Source of the DNA: Streptomyces angustmyceticus
GTDB lineage: Bacteria > Actinomycetota > Actinomycetes > Streptomycetales > Streptomycetaceae
Length of the DNA stretch: 64,000 nt
Direction of reading: 5' to 3'
NCBI RefSeq assembly: GCF_019933235.1
Contig: NZ_CP082945.1
Span: 3,224,001 to 3,288,000 of the forward strand
The position numbers and the translations under genes were made by a program. Positions 35,143-43,986 of this stretch are shown here, in pieces (positions within the stretch are counted from its first letter, which is position 1; the number at the start of each line of letters is the position of its first letter). The notes under the pieces are model-generated. The model was not told where the DNA came from. It did no database searches and saw only the letters and a program-made list of their open reading frames with translations.

Positions 35143-36270
35143 ATGAAGCTTCGCCGTGCCCTGACGGCTGCCGCCGCGACGGCCGTCATCGCCCCTGCCG
35201 CCCTCCTGGCGGCCCCCGCCGCGTTCGCGACCGGCCCCGACACCGGGACGAGCGCGAGCGCCGAGCCGACCCCCGGCACCCCCGGCCCGGAACACTCCGA
35301 CGACACCACGACGCAGCCGGCGGCCCCGGGTGCCGGTGACGGGAGCACGCCGGGCGACGACACGGCCGGCGACGGCACCACGACCGGCGAGGAGGCCGGG
35401 ACGGGCGACGGGACCGGGAGCGGGACCGGGTCCGGGACCGGCGAGGACTCCGGGGACGGTGACGGCACCGGGTCGGCCGGGCCGGCCGGCCCGGCCGACG
35501 CCACCAAGCCCGGCGGCGCCACCGAGCCCCCGGCCTCGGGCAAGCCCACCGAGCCGGGCGAACCCGGGGACGCCGACTGCACGGTCGACGACGCCGCCAT
35601 CAAGGTCACCGTCGCCGGCCTGCCCTCCAAGCTCGTCGCGGGCGGCGGCTGGCAGGGCTTCCGCGTGCACCTGGCCAACACCACGGACCGCACGCTGGAC
35701 GAGGTCTACCCGGTCCTCTACGCCGTGCCGACCGGGAACATCGACCACCCCAGGTCGCAGCTCGACCTGGAGTACCGGAACCCCGATACCGGCACCTGGA
35801 CCTCGTTCGACGAGTGGACCGACGGCGAGTACTTCGGCTGGTTCCGGCTCGACGCGCACCAGACCGCCGAACTCGAACTGCGTATCCGCGCCGACAAGGG
35901 CGCCACGGCCGGTGACGGCTTCGCGCTGGTGGCGGGCGACTACCAGAACGAGGACGGCTCCTGCGGCTGGTCCGAGGAGCAGTGGTACGACTTCACGATC
36001 CTGCCCGCCGGCAGCAAGCCGGGGAAGATCCCGCCGGCCGGGCCCGGCAAGCCCGGCAACAAGCCCCGTCCGCAGGGCGGCGGGAAGCCCGTGAGCGCCG
36101 CCAAGCCGAAGGCCGGCCTGGACAAGCTGCCGGTGACCGGCAACCTCGCCGAGACCGGCGCCTCCTCCGCGCTGCCGGCGCTCGGCCTGGCGGGCGCCGC
36201 CGCCGTGGCCGTCGGCGCGGGCGCCGTCTTCGTCGTCCGCCGGCGCAGGGCGGACGGCGGCGCCGCGTAA
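35143..36270 (+). CDS. Sortase-anchored (LAETG) surface protein
   Basis: This 375-aa protein has a signal peptide (LRRALTAAAATAVIAPAALLAAPAAFA), a Gly/Thr/Asp/Pro-rich low-complexity region to about residue 145, a folded domain (CTVDDAAIKVTVAGLPSKLV to SCGWSEEQWYDFTIL, two Cys that may pair), a Pro/Gly/Lys spacer, and a cell-wall sorting signal. The sorting signal is LAETG, a hydrophobic helix (ALGLAGAAAVAVGAGAVFVV) and an RRRR tail. LAxTG is the motif of Streptomyces class E sortases. The ATG follows GAGAGG. The binding partner is unknown; a stalk-like surface protein is likely. Confidence 0.88.
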   Translation: MKLRRALTAAAATAVIAPAALLAAPAAFATGPDTGTSASAEPTPGTPGPEHSDDTTTQPAAPGAGDGSTPGDDTAGDGTTTGEEAGTGDGTGSGTGSGTGEDSGDGDGTGSAGPAGPADATKPGGATEPPASGKPTEPGEPGDADCTVDDAAIKVTVAGLPSKLVAGGGWQGFRVHLANTTDRTLDEVYPVLYAVPTGNIDHPRSQLDLEYRNPDTGTWTSFDEWTDGEYFGWFRLDAHQTAELELRIRADKGATAGDGFALVAGDYQNEDGSCGWSEEQWYDFTILPAGSKPGKIPPAGPGKPGNKPRPQGGGKPVSAAKPKAGLDKLPVTGNLAETGASSALPALGLAGAAAVAVGAGAVFVVRRRRADGGAA

Positions 36271-36288
36271 CGGCGGGGCACTGAGCTG

Positions 36289-36319
36289 AAGGGCCGCACC
36301 CGGGGACGGTGCGGCCCTT
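36289..36319. terminator. Bidirectional terminator between LAETG and GMC oxidoreductase genes
   Basis: AAGGGCCGCACC (36289-36300) pairs perfectly with 36308-36319 across a 7-nt loop, followed by CTTCG. It lies between convergent stop codons. Confidence 0.85.
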
Positions 36320-36351
36320 CTTCGTACCCCCTGGGACTTCGTCCCCCTGGG

Positions 36352-38250
36352 TCAGGACTTCTTCGGCGGCACCGTCGGGACGGCCAGGAACGGGAGGTTC
36401 AGCGCTCCGAAGGCCCTCGCGGGGACGGCGGGGCTCACCGGCTCGACGGGCGCCAGCCGCCGGTAGGGCCGGCCCTGGGCGGGGCGCGGGTCCGGCTCGC
36501 CCTTGTTGGGCCACAGCGACATCGCGCGCTCGGCCTGGGCGGTGATGGTCAGGGACGGGTTGACGCCGAGGTTGGCGGAGACCGCGGCGCCGTCGACCAC
36601 CGAGATGCCCGGGTGGCCGTAGAGGCGGTGGTAGGGGTCGATGACGCCGGTGTCGCCGGAGTCGCCGATCGGGCAGCCGCCGAGGAAGTGCGCGGTGAGC
36701 GGAGTGCCCATCAGTTCACCGATGTTGGAGCCGGCGAAGCCGTTGATCTCCTCGGACAGCAGGGTCGCCGCCCGGGTGGCCTCGGGGATCTGGTTCGGGT
36801 TGGGGGCCCCGTGCCCCTGGCGCGCGGTGAGCAGGCCCTTGCCCAGCCCCTTCGGCTTCCGGTACGTCGTCAGGGAGTTGTCCAGGGACTGCATGACCAG
36901 GCCGATGATGGTCCGCTCCGACCAGCGGCGGTTGGACAGCGAGCGGAGCGCCAGCCAGGGGTGCCGGGCCACGTTGCCCAGCCAGCCCGCGACGCGTCCG
37001 GCGGGCCGGTAGGGGACCTGGAGGATCGTCATGCCCCCCATCGCGTTGGAGCCCTTGCCGTAGCGCACCGGCTCGATATGGGTGTTCTCGTCGGGGTGGA
37101 TCGACGACGTGATCGCCACGCCCTTGGTGAAGTCGGCCTTCGCCGCGCCGTGCCGCTTGCGGTAGCGGCGGTTGTCGGTCTGCGCGCCCACCAGCGCCTC
37201 GGAGTTGGTCCGGGTCAGCGAGCCGAGCCGGCCGGAGAGGTGCGGGAGCCGCCCGCTGTCCTTCATCCGGTGCAGCAGGCTCTGGGTGCCGTAGGTGCCG
37301 GCCGCGAGGACCACGCGCCGGGCCGTGAACGTCCGGCCCGCGCCCTTCTTCTTGTTGTCGGTCGGCAGCGTGCCGACGGCGAAGCCGCCGCGGGAGTCCT
37401 CGGTGAGCGTGACGACGGAGGTCATCGGGTGGATGACGGCTCCGGCCCGTTCGGCGAGGTGGAGGTAGTTCTCGTTGAGGGTGTTCTTCGCGCCGTGGCG
37501 GCAGCCCGTCATGCACTCGCCGCACTCGGTGCACGCCGTGCGGGAGGGGCCCGCGCCACCGAAGTACGGGTCCGCGACCTCTTCCCCGGGCGCCGCCTTC
37601 GCGGTCCCGTCCCCCTCGTCGCCGACGGCGTCCCGGCCGTCCCCGAAGAAGACGCCGACCGGCGCCATGTGGAAGGAGTCGCCGACGCCCATGGCCTGCG
37701 CGGTCGCCTTCAGGTGCACGTCGGACGGCGTCATCGTGGGGTTGAGCCGTACGCCCAGCATCCGCTGCGCCTGGTCGTAGTACGGCTTCAACTCCTCCTG
37801 CCAGTCGGTGATGTGCTTCCACTGCGGGTCGTCGAAGAACGGCTCGGGCGGGACGTAGAGGGTGTTGGCGTAGTTCAGCGAGCCGCCGCCGACCCCGGCG
37901 CCCGCCAGGACCATGACGTTCCCCAGCAGGTGGATGCGCTGGATGCCGTAGAGGCCGAGGGCGGGGGCCCACAGGTAGTTCTTGAGGTCCCAGGAATTCT
38001 TCGGGAGCGTCTCGCGGGTGAAGCGGCGGCCGGCCTCGAGGACGCCGACGCGGTAGCCCTTCTCGGTCAGCCGGAGGGCGGAGACCGAGCCGCCGAAGCC
38101 GGAGCCGATGACGAGCACGTCGTAGTCGTATCCGTCGGCGCGGGCGTCCCGCGGCTCCGGGGCGTCCCGGGTGCCGGGGGCGTCCCGGGTGCCGGGGGCG
38201 TCCCGGCCGCCGCTCCCGTCCTGGCTGCGGGCAGAGTTCTCCTGGGGCAC
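36352..38250 (-). CDS. FAD-dependent GMC oxidoreductase, cholesterol-oxidase-like
   Basis: This 632-aa flavoprotein has the FAD Rossmann motif VIGSGFGGSVSALRL after a 45-residue acidic extension with repeats of DAPGTR, the GMC signature AGAGVGGGSLNYANTL, and the late FLGGCPIGDSGDTG and VVDGAAVSANLGVNPSLTI motifs. A cysteine cluster CTECGECMTGC (C-x2-C-x2-C-x3-C) resembles that of mycobacterial ChoD-type proteins and could hold an iron-sulfur cluster. The GTG at 38250 follows AGGGAG; the longer frame is a shadow of the aldehyde dehydrogenase gene. It is 20 nt downstream of that gene, so the pair probably oxidises an alcohol to an acid. The substrate is unknown. Confidence 0.88.
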   Translation of the reverse strand: MPQENSARSQDGSGGRDAPGTRDAPGTRDAPEPRDARADGYDYDVLVIGSGFGGSVSALRLTEKGYRVGVLEAGRRFTRETLPKNSWDLKNYLWAPALGLYGIQRIHLLGNVMVLAGAGVGGGSLNYANTLYVPPEPFFDDPQWKHITDWQEELKPYYDQAQRMLGVRLNPTMTPSDVHLKATAQAMGVGDSFHMAPVGVFFGDGRDAVGDEGDGTAKAAPGEEVADPYFGGAGPSRTACTECGECMTGCRHGAKNTLNENYLHLAERAGAVIHPMTSVVTLTEDSRGGFAVGTLPTDNKKKGAGRTFTARRVVLAAGTYGTQSLLHRMKDSGRLPHLSGRLGSLTRTNSEALVGAQTDNRRYRKRHGAAKADFTKGVAITSSIHPDENTHIEPVRYGKGSNAMGGMTILQVPYRPAGRVAGWLGNVARHPWLALRSLSNRRWSERTIIGLVMQSLDNSLTTYRKPKGLGKGLLTARQGHGAPNPNQIPEATRAATLLSEEINGFAGSNIGELMGTPLTAHFLGGCPIGDSGDTGVIDPYHRLYGHPGISVVDGAAVSANLGVNPSLTITAQAERAMSLWPNKGEPDPRPAQGRPYRRLAPVEPVSPAVPARAFGALNLPFLAVPTVPPKKS

Positions 38251-38270
38251 TGGCTCTCCCTGCTGAAGTG

Positions 38271-39983
38271 TTAGCGGAGTCGGAACGCCTTCATCGCGCG
38301 CAGGCTGCGGGTCATGAACTCGGCGTACTTCTCGTCGGTCATCCCGAAGGCCGGCGCCAGCGGCATCAGGCGCTGGTGGGCGACGGTCTGCGCCTCGGTG
38401 TACTTGAGGATGCCCTCGGAGCCGTGCCGGCGGCCCAGGCCCGAGTCCCCCATGCCGCCCATCGGCGCCTGCACGCTGGCGTACCCGGCGGCGTAGGACT
38501 CGTTGACGTTGACCGTGCCGGTGCGCAGCCGGGCGGCGACCGCGCGGCCGCGGGGACCGTCCTTCGTCCAGACGCTGGAATTGAGCCCGTACGGGGTGGC
38601 GTTGGCGAGCGCCACCGCCTCGTCCTCGTCGCGGAAGCGGTAAATGGAGACGACCGGGCCGAAGGTCTCCTCGTCGCAGACCGCCATCGGGGCCTGGACG
38701 CCGTCGAGGATGGTCGGCTCGTAGAAGAGCGGGCCGATGTCGGGGCGGGGGCGGCCGCCGGCGACCAGCCGGGCGCCCTTGGCGACGGCCTCCTCGACGT
38801 GGCGGGTGACGGTCTCCAGCTGCCGCTCGCCGACCAGCGAGCCCATGTCGGCGCCGTAGGCGAGGGAGTTGCCCAGCCGCATCGCCTTCGTACGGGCGGC
38901 GAAGCGCTGGAGGAAGTCGTCGGCGATGGACTCGTGGACGTAGAGCCGCTCGATGGAGATGCACAGCTGGCCGGCGGAGGCGAAGCAGCCGCGGACGGCG
39001 CCGGCGGCGGCCTTCTCCACATCGGCGTCCTCCAGCACCAACATGGCGTTCTTGCCGCCGAGTTCGAGCGAGACGCCGACCAGCCGGGCGGCGGCGCCCT
39101 GGGCGACCTCGCGGCCCGTACGGGTCGAGCCGGTGAAGGAGACGTAGTCGGCGTGCTCGACGACGGCGGGGCCGACGACCGGGCCCTCGCCCAGCACGAC
39201 CTGCCAGACGTCCTCGGGCAGCCCGGCCTCGATGAGCTGCTCACGGGCCCACAGCGCGGTCAGCGCGGTCTCCGTGTCGGGCTTCATGACGACGGCGTTG
39301 CCCGCGACGAAGGCCGGCAGGGCGTCGCCCACGGACAGCTCGAAGGGGTAGTTCCAGGGGGCGATCTGCCCGACGACGCCCCGGGGCTGGCGGAGCTCGG
39401 TGACCTTGGTGAGGGTCGGTACGACGCCGGTGCGGGCCTTGGGCTTGAGGTAGGCGTGGGCCCGGCGGCCGTAGTGGCGGGCGGTGACGGTGACCGCCTG
39501 CACCTCCTCGTGGGCGTGCAGCCGCGCCTTGCCGGTCTCCAGCTGGATCAGGTCGAGCACCTCGGCCTGCCGGCGCAGCACCAGGTCGTGGAAGCGGAGC
39601 AGGACCGCGGCGCGCTGCTTGACGGGGACCTTGGCCCAGCGCTCCTGGGCGGCGCGGGCCCGCTCGAAGGCGGTGGCGACGTCCTCGGGGGTGGACTCGG
39701 GCAGGTCGGCCAGCTTCTCCCCGGTGAACGGGCTGTGGTTGGCGGTGCGGCCGGTGCCGACCACGCCACGGGTGAGCCGGGCGGCGACCTCGGGGGTGAC
39801 CACGTCGGCGGCGGTGCGGGCGCCCGCCGGCGCGGGGGCGACCGGGTTGCCGCCCTCGGGCGCCCCGGGGGCCTCGGCGGTGGCGGTGGCCGCGGGGGCG
39901 TCGGCGGGGGCCTCGACGGGTGCTTCGGCGGGGGCCTGGGCGGCGGTGGAGGCGGCTGTTCCGGTGTCCTGCGAGTCCGTCAT
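38271..39983 (-). CDS. NAD(P)-dependent aldehyde dehydrogenase, succinate-semialdehyde dehydrogenase type
   Basis: This 570-aa protein has an Ala/Pro-rich N-terminal extension of about 65 residues and then a complete aldehyde dehydrogenase domain: PWNYPFELSVGDALPAF, FTGSTRTGREVA, the general-base Glu in SLELGGKNAML, the catalytic Cys in SAGQLCISIERLYV, and EETFGPVVSIYRF. The sequence resembles the GabD2-like group. It oxidises an aldehyde, probably a semialdehyde, to the acid with NAD or NADP. It lies 20 nt upstream of the GMC oxidoreductase, which could supply its substrate. The extension is unusual and its role is not evident. Confidence 0.9.
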   Translation of the reverse strand: MTDSQDTGTAASTAAQAPAEAPVEAPADAPAATATAEAPGAPEGGNPVAPAPAGARTAADVVTPEVAARLTRGVVGTGRTANHSPFTGEKLADLPESTPEDVATAFERARAAQERWAKVPVKQRAAVLLRFHDLVLRRQAEVLDLIQLETGKARLHAHEEVQAVTVTARHYGRRAHAYLKPKARTGVVPTLTKVTELRQPRGVVGQIAPWNYPFELSVGDALPAFVAGNAVVMKPDTETALTALWAREQLIEAGLPEDVWQVVLGEGPVVGPAVVEHADYVSFTGSTRTGREVAQGAAARLVGVSLELGGKNAMLVLEDADVEKAAAGAVRGCFASAGQLCISIERLYVHESIADDFLQRFAARTKAMRLGNSLAYGADMGSLVGERQLETVTRHVEEAVAKGARLVAGGRPRPDIGPLFYEPTILDGVQAPMAVCDEETFGPVVSIYRFRDEDEAVALANATPYGLNSSVWTKDGPRGRAVAARLRTGTVNVNESYAAGYASVQAPMGGMGDSGLGRRHGSEGILKYTEAQTVAHQRLMPLAPAFGMTDEKYAEFMTRSLRAMKAFRLR

Positions 39984-40112
39984 GTCGGCGAGCGTATGCC
40001 TCCCCGGACGCTTTGTGTACCCGGCAGTAATGAGTTTTCACGCGGCACGCACAATCGTGCCAGCGTCCGCTGGCCGCAAGGGGGCTGGTCTGGGGCGACC
40101 GGCGCCCCGGGG

Positions 40113-42137
40113 TCACGCCCCGGTCAGCCGGAACGCGTCCAGCGCGGTGTGGAGGTGGCGTGCGGCCTCGGTGCGCGCGCCGACCGGGCAGGAGATCCAC
40201 ACGTCGACCGTCCGGCCGCCCTCGTCCCAGCTGAGGTCGTCGGTGTACCGGGGGCCGCCGTCGGCCGCACCGCCGTCCCAGACGAACTCCCAGCGCCCGG
40301 CCCGCAGCCCGTGGCGGGTGGTCCCGGTGACCCGCCCCCGGCGGTAGCCGCGGTAGTGGGCGGGCCCCTGGGCGTCCGCCGTGCGCATCGCCCCCAACGG
40401 CCCCTCCGGCAACCGCCGCTGCACCTGGACGCCGATCCGGATGCGCCGGCCCCGGGAAGCGTAGTAGACGCGGCCGTTCTCGTAGGAGCGGGAGAAGCCG
40501 TCCGGTACGGCGAGCACGAAGCCGACGGGGTCGCGGACGAGGCGGTAACCGGCGGGGAGCGTGGCGGTGGCCCCCGGGGCGGGCGGCGGGGTGACCGTGA
40601 CGGTGGGCCGGGCACTGCCGGGGGCCGGGCGCCGCGCCGTCCCCGCGCCGGAGGCCCGCGGGGAGGGGCCGCCGGTGCCGTCGCCCGTGCCGTCGCGGTG
40701 CGTCAGCAGGAGGGCGACGCCCGCGCCCGCGCCGCCGATCACCAGCGCGGCGAGCGCCACCAGCACGGCGGTGCGGAGGCGGCCGGTGTGCGGGCGGACG
40801 GCCGCGGCCAGCGCCCGGTCGTCGAGCGCCGCCGGGATCGGCAGTCCGGGCGCCCGGCCGCCCGCGCGCCCGCCCTGGCCTCCGCCGCCGCTCCTGCTGG
40901 GGGCGGCGGCCAGGGCGGGGTCGGTGGGGGCCGTGGGCGGGGCGCCTGAGGGCAACGGGGCCTCGGGGGAAGGGGGTTCGCCTGAGGGAGGGTCGCCCGG
41001 GGGACGTTCGGCGGGCCGTGGTTCGGCGGGCCGCGGGAGGCCGGTGGGTGGCGGGTCGCCGGGTGACGGGTCGCCGGACGGGGGTTCGCTCGGCGGGTGT
41101 TCGCTGGGCAGGTCGTCGCCGGGGCCGTCGTGCGGGGAGTCGTGGGCGTCGGGGGCGGGGTGGCGCGGCGGGTGGTGCGGTCCGGCGCCGGGGCGGGGGC
41201 CGGCCGGGCCGCCGGGCGCGCCCGCCACCGCCGCCGCTTCCCCCTCCGCCACCGCTGCCGCGGGCCCCCGCTGGTGCCCCCGCTCCGGAGCCCGCCCCGA
41301 CCGCAGATAGCCGCGCAACAGCCGCTCCGTCTCGGCGATCCCGAGCCGGCGCTCCGGATCGCGCTCCAGCAGCCCCGCCACGACGGCGTGCAGCGCCCGT
41401 GCGGCCTCCGGGAAGGCGATGTCCTCATAGACGACGGCGTGCAGCACCCCGCCCAGCGAGTCGCGGTGGAACGGCGAGGTGCCGCTGAGCGCGGCGCACA
41501 GCAGCACCCCGAGCGACCAGAGGTCGGCCTCGGGCCCCGTGCCACGGCCGGACATCCTTTCCGGCGCGGTGTATTCGGGCGAGCCGACGAAGCCGCCGGT
41601 GTCGGTCAGCGTGGGGACGCCGGGGACCTGGGCGATCCCGAAGTCGGTGAGCACGACCCGGCCGGTGCCCGACTCCAGCAGGACGTTGGCGGGTTTGAGG
41701 TCACGGTGCAGCACCCCGCGGGTGTGCGCGGCCCTCAGCGCGCCCAGCAGCGCGATCCCGATCCGGGCGGCCTCCCGCGGCGCGACCGGCCCGCCGCTGC
41801 GCAGCCGGTGGTCCAGCGACGGCCCCTCCACCAGCTCCATCACAATCCACGGCCGCCCGTCCTGCTCGACCACGTCGTGCACGACGATCACATTCGGGTG
41901 CTTGATCCCGGCGACCGTCCGCGCCTCCCGCATCGCCCGCTCGCGCTGCACCCGCGGCCCCGGCCCGGCCGGCTCCTCGCCGTCGTCCTCGTCCACGTGC
42001 AGTTCCTTGACGGCGACCTGACGGCCCAGCAGCTCGTCGGTGGCGCGCCAGACCGTCCCCATGCCGCCGCGGCCCAGCCGCGCTTCCAGGCGGTACCGGC
42101 CACCGATCAGCCGGCCCTCGCCCCCGAAGATCCCCAT
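40113..42137 (-). CDS. Membrane-spanning Ser/Thr protein kinase
   Basis: This 674-aa Hanks-type kinase has GRGGMGTVW, VAVKELH, HRDLKPAN, DFG (TDFGIAQ) and APE. A long Pro/Gly/Ser-rich linker of about 170 residues with PPSGDPSPGD-like repeats is followed by one transmembrane helix (TAVLVALAALVIGGAGAGVALLL). A C-terminal extracellular domain (YRLVRDPVGFVLAVPDGFSR and VWISCPVGARTEAARHLH) is similar in style to that of the kinase at 22608. PASTA repeats are absent. It is transcribed alone, and its targets are unknown. Confidence 0.92.
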   Translation of the reverse strand: MGIFGGEGRLIGGRYRLEARLGRGGMGTVWRATDELLGRQVAVKELHVDEDDGEEPAGPGPRVQRERAMREARTVAGIKHPNVIVVHDVVEQDGRPWIVMELVEGPSLDHRLRSGGPVAPREAARIGIALLGALRAAHTRGVLHRDLKPANVLLESGTGRVVLTDFGIAQVPGVPTLTDTGGFVGSPEYTAPERMSGRGTGPEADLWSLGVLLCAALSGTSPFHRDSLGGVLHAVVYEDIAFPEAARALHAVVAGLLERDPERRLGIAETERLLRGYLRSGRAPERGHQRGPAAAVAEGEAAAVAGAPGGPAGPRPGAGPHHPPRHPAPDAHDSPHDGPGDDLPSEHPPSEPPSGDPSPGDPPPTGLPRPAEPRPAERPPGDPPSGEPPSPEAPLPSGAPPTAPTDPALAAAPSRSGGGGQGGRAGGRAPGLPIPAALDDRALAAAVRPHTGRLRTAVLVALAALVIGGAGAGVALLLTHRDGTGDGTGGPSPRASGAGTARRPAPGSARPTVTVTPPPAPGATATLPAGYRLVRDPVGFVLAVPDGFSRSYENGRVYYASRGRRIRIGVQVQRRLPEGPLGAMRTADAQGPAHYRGYRRGRVTGTTRHGLRAGRWEFVWDGGAADGGPRYTDDLSWDEGGRTVDVWISCPVGARTEAARHLHTALDAFRLTGA

Positions 42138-42279
42138 GTCCCCATCTTTCCGGCACCGGCCCCCCTCCGGAAGGGCGGCACCTCAGGACCGGCCACGACC
42201 GCGCCTCCCCCGCCGCAGGGACCAGTCATGGCCGCCCCTCCCCTGCCGCCGCGCCAAGCCGCCGTGATCCACTGCCCCC

Positions 42280-42750
42280 ATGGAGGCAGTTGTTGCGAGC
42301 GTGGTGGCCGTCGTCGGCACCCTGCTGGGTTCCGGCGTCACCCATTTCTTCCAGAGCCGGGCGGCCGAGCGCAGCGAGCAGTTCGCCCGCGCCGAGCGGC
42401 TGCGGCAGGAACGCATCGACGCGTACTGCGCGTACGCGGGGGCGCTGCTGGACTACCGGCGGGTCCTCGTCCACCGCTGGTTCGTTCTCCACGAGGAGGA
42501 CCGCTGCGACGAGGACTCCCCCGAGCTGCGCGAGGAGGTGTACAAGACCCGCTACACCGCCCAAGAGGCCATGTTCCGGGCCCAGATGGTGACCGACGAC
42601 CCCCGGATACTCGAACGCAGCGAGCAGGTGATGGCCGAGACCACCGAGCTGCACTGGGCCCCCGACCGGGAGGCCCTCACCGCGCTGCGGGCCACCACCC
42701 GCCAGGGCATCCGCGACTTCATCGCGGCCACCGCCCGGCAGGTGCGCTGA
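42280..42750 (+). CDS. Conserved hypothetical protein with N-terminal membrane anchor
   Basis: This 156-aa protein has a single N-terminal hydrophobic helix (VVASVVAVVGTLLGSGVTHFF), then a mostly helical, charged domain (RAAERSEQFARAERLRQERIDAYCAYAGALLDYRR) that probably forms a coiled coil, similar to small Streptomyces proteins of unknown function. The ATG has no strong ribosome site. It is divergent from the kinase gene and 130 bp upstream of a membrane-protein gene in the same direction. Function not known. Confidence 0.75.
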   Translation: MEAVVASVVAVVGTLLGSGVTHFFQSRAAERSEQFARAERLRQERIDAYCAYAGALLDYRRVLVHRWFVLHEEDRCDEDSPELREEVYKTRYTAQEAMFRAQMVTDDPRILERSEQVMAETTELHWAPDREALTALRATTRQGIRDFIAATARQVR

Positions 42751-42882
42751 CCACCCGGAAGCCGGACCACACGAGACACGGGGTGGAACCTCCACCGGCT
42801 CCCCCACCGTCCTTGACACAGTGAGGCTGTCGTACGGGAACGACCGGTGCGGCGGCTACGAGAGGCGGATCGGGGGTCGGTC

Positions 42883-43926
42883 ATGGTGATGCAGGACGGC
42901 GGAACGGTGGACGTCCGCCCGGACGCCGATCCCGGCCGGGCCGCCCCGGAACACGGCGGCGCCTACCTCGCGACCGCGCTGTCCCTGGCCCTCTACTCGT
43001 GCGTCCTGGTCGCCTGGACGCTCTACGGACTCGCCCAAGGGGAGGGCAGCGTCTGGGACTTCCTGGAGGGCCTGTTCAACCCGGGCGCCTCCCCCGCGAC
43101 GCAGATCCTCGGACCGTACGAATGGGCCTTCTCCGTCGGGTTCCTGGTGATCGCCGGACTGGCGCTGGCCCGGCGCCGGGTGGCGCGCTCCGCGGCGCTG
43201 CTGACCGGATGCGTCCTGCTCGCCGTCTCCCTCCGGGAGGCCGTGGGCCTCTTCGACGCCGCCTACCGCGATCAGTACCGCCTCGACCCGCTGGGCGGGT
43301 GGGTGCTCGCCACCCGCGGGCTGGGGCTGGTGGTGGCGCTGGTCGTCCTCTTCGCGCTCTTCCCGGCCACCGAGCGCCGGGACGGGCACCGGTCCGCCCC
43401 CGGAACGGCCGGCCCGGACGGCTGGCGGCTCCGCTCGTCCCGGATCTGCGGGGTGCTGTTCCTGCTGATGAGCCTGGCGCGGATCGGCTGGACCGTCTTC
43501 ACCGTGGCGGCCCCCGAGGTCGACGCGCGCCGCTATCTGCGCGGAGTGGTCGACGGCTCGCTCCTCGGCACCCTCGACCTGGCCGCGCCCGGCGATTTCA
43601 CCACCGTCGGCTCGGTGCTCGTGCTCCTGGTCCTGGGCGTCCTGGCCTTCCGCGGCCGGCGGGACGTGCGCGGGGCGCTCATGATGTTCGCGGCGCTGGA
43701 GCTGTACATGACGGTGCGGACGGTCGTCATGCTGACCGTCACGGACTTCTTCAACCGCTCCTTCGAGACCCCCGAGGGCGCTCTGTCCCTGGCCACGACC
43801 GCCTACGCCCTGGCGGCCATGACCTCGGTCGTCGTCCTGACCACCACCCGCGGCTCCACCCCGTACCCCGGCCTGCGCACGGAGGGGGTCCGGGCGGCGG
43901 CGGTGGGGCGGGGCGGGGGGTTGTAG
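42883..43926 (+). CDS. Multi-pass membrane protein of unknown function
   Basis: This protein is about 347 aa with eight hydrophobic segments (for example YLATALSLALYSCVLVAWTLYG, FSVGFLVIAGLALA, LLTGCVLLAVSL, GLGLVVALVVLFALF, ICGVLFLLMSLARIGWTVF and TVGSVLVLLVLGVLAF). I see no signature that identifies a transporter or enzyme family. The ATG at 42883 was chosen because GGGGG lies about 5 nt upstream; an in-frame GTG at 42847 lacks a ribosome site. The C-terminal tail is Gly/Arg-rich. It precedes an XRE regulator gene by about 60 bp. Confidence 0.75.
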   Translation: MVMQDGGTVDVRPDADPGRAAPEHGGAYLATALSLALYSCVLVAWTLYGLAQGEGSVWDFLEGLFNPGASPATQILGPYEWAFSVGFLVIAGLALARRRVARSAALLTGCVLLAVSLREAVGLFDAAYRDQYRLDPLGGWVLATRGLGLVVALVVLFALFPATERRDGHRSAPGTAGPDGWRLRSSRICGVLFLLMSLARIGWTVFTVAAPEVDARRYLRGVVDGSLLGTLDLAAPGDFTTVGSVLVLLVLGVLAFRGRRDVRGALMMFAALELYMTVRTVVMLTVTDFFNRSFETPEGALSLATTAYALAAMTSVVVLTTTRGSTPYPGLRTEGVRAAAVGRGGGL

Positions 43927-43986
43927 GGACGGGTCCGCGGCGCACGGGCGTAGCGTGGTCGGTACGTCCTTCTCGCGGGGGTGGCC

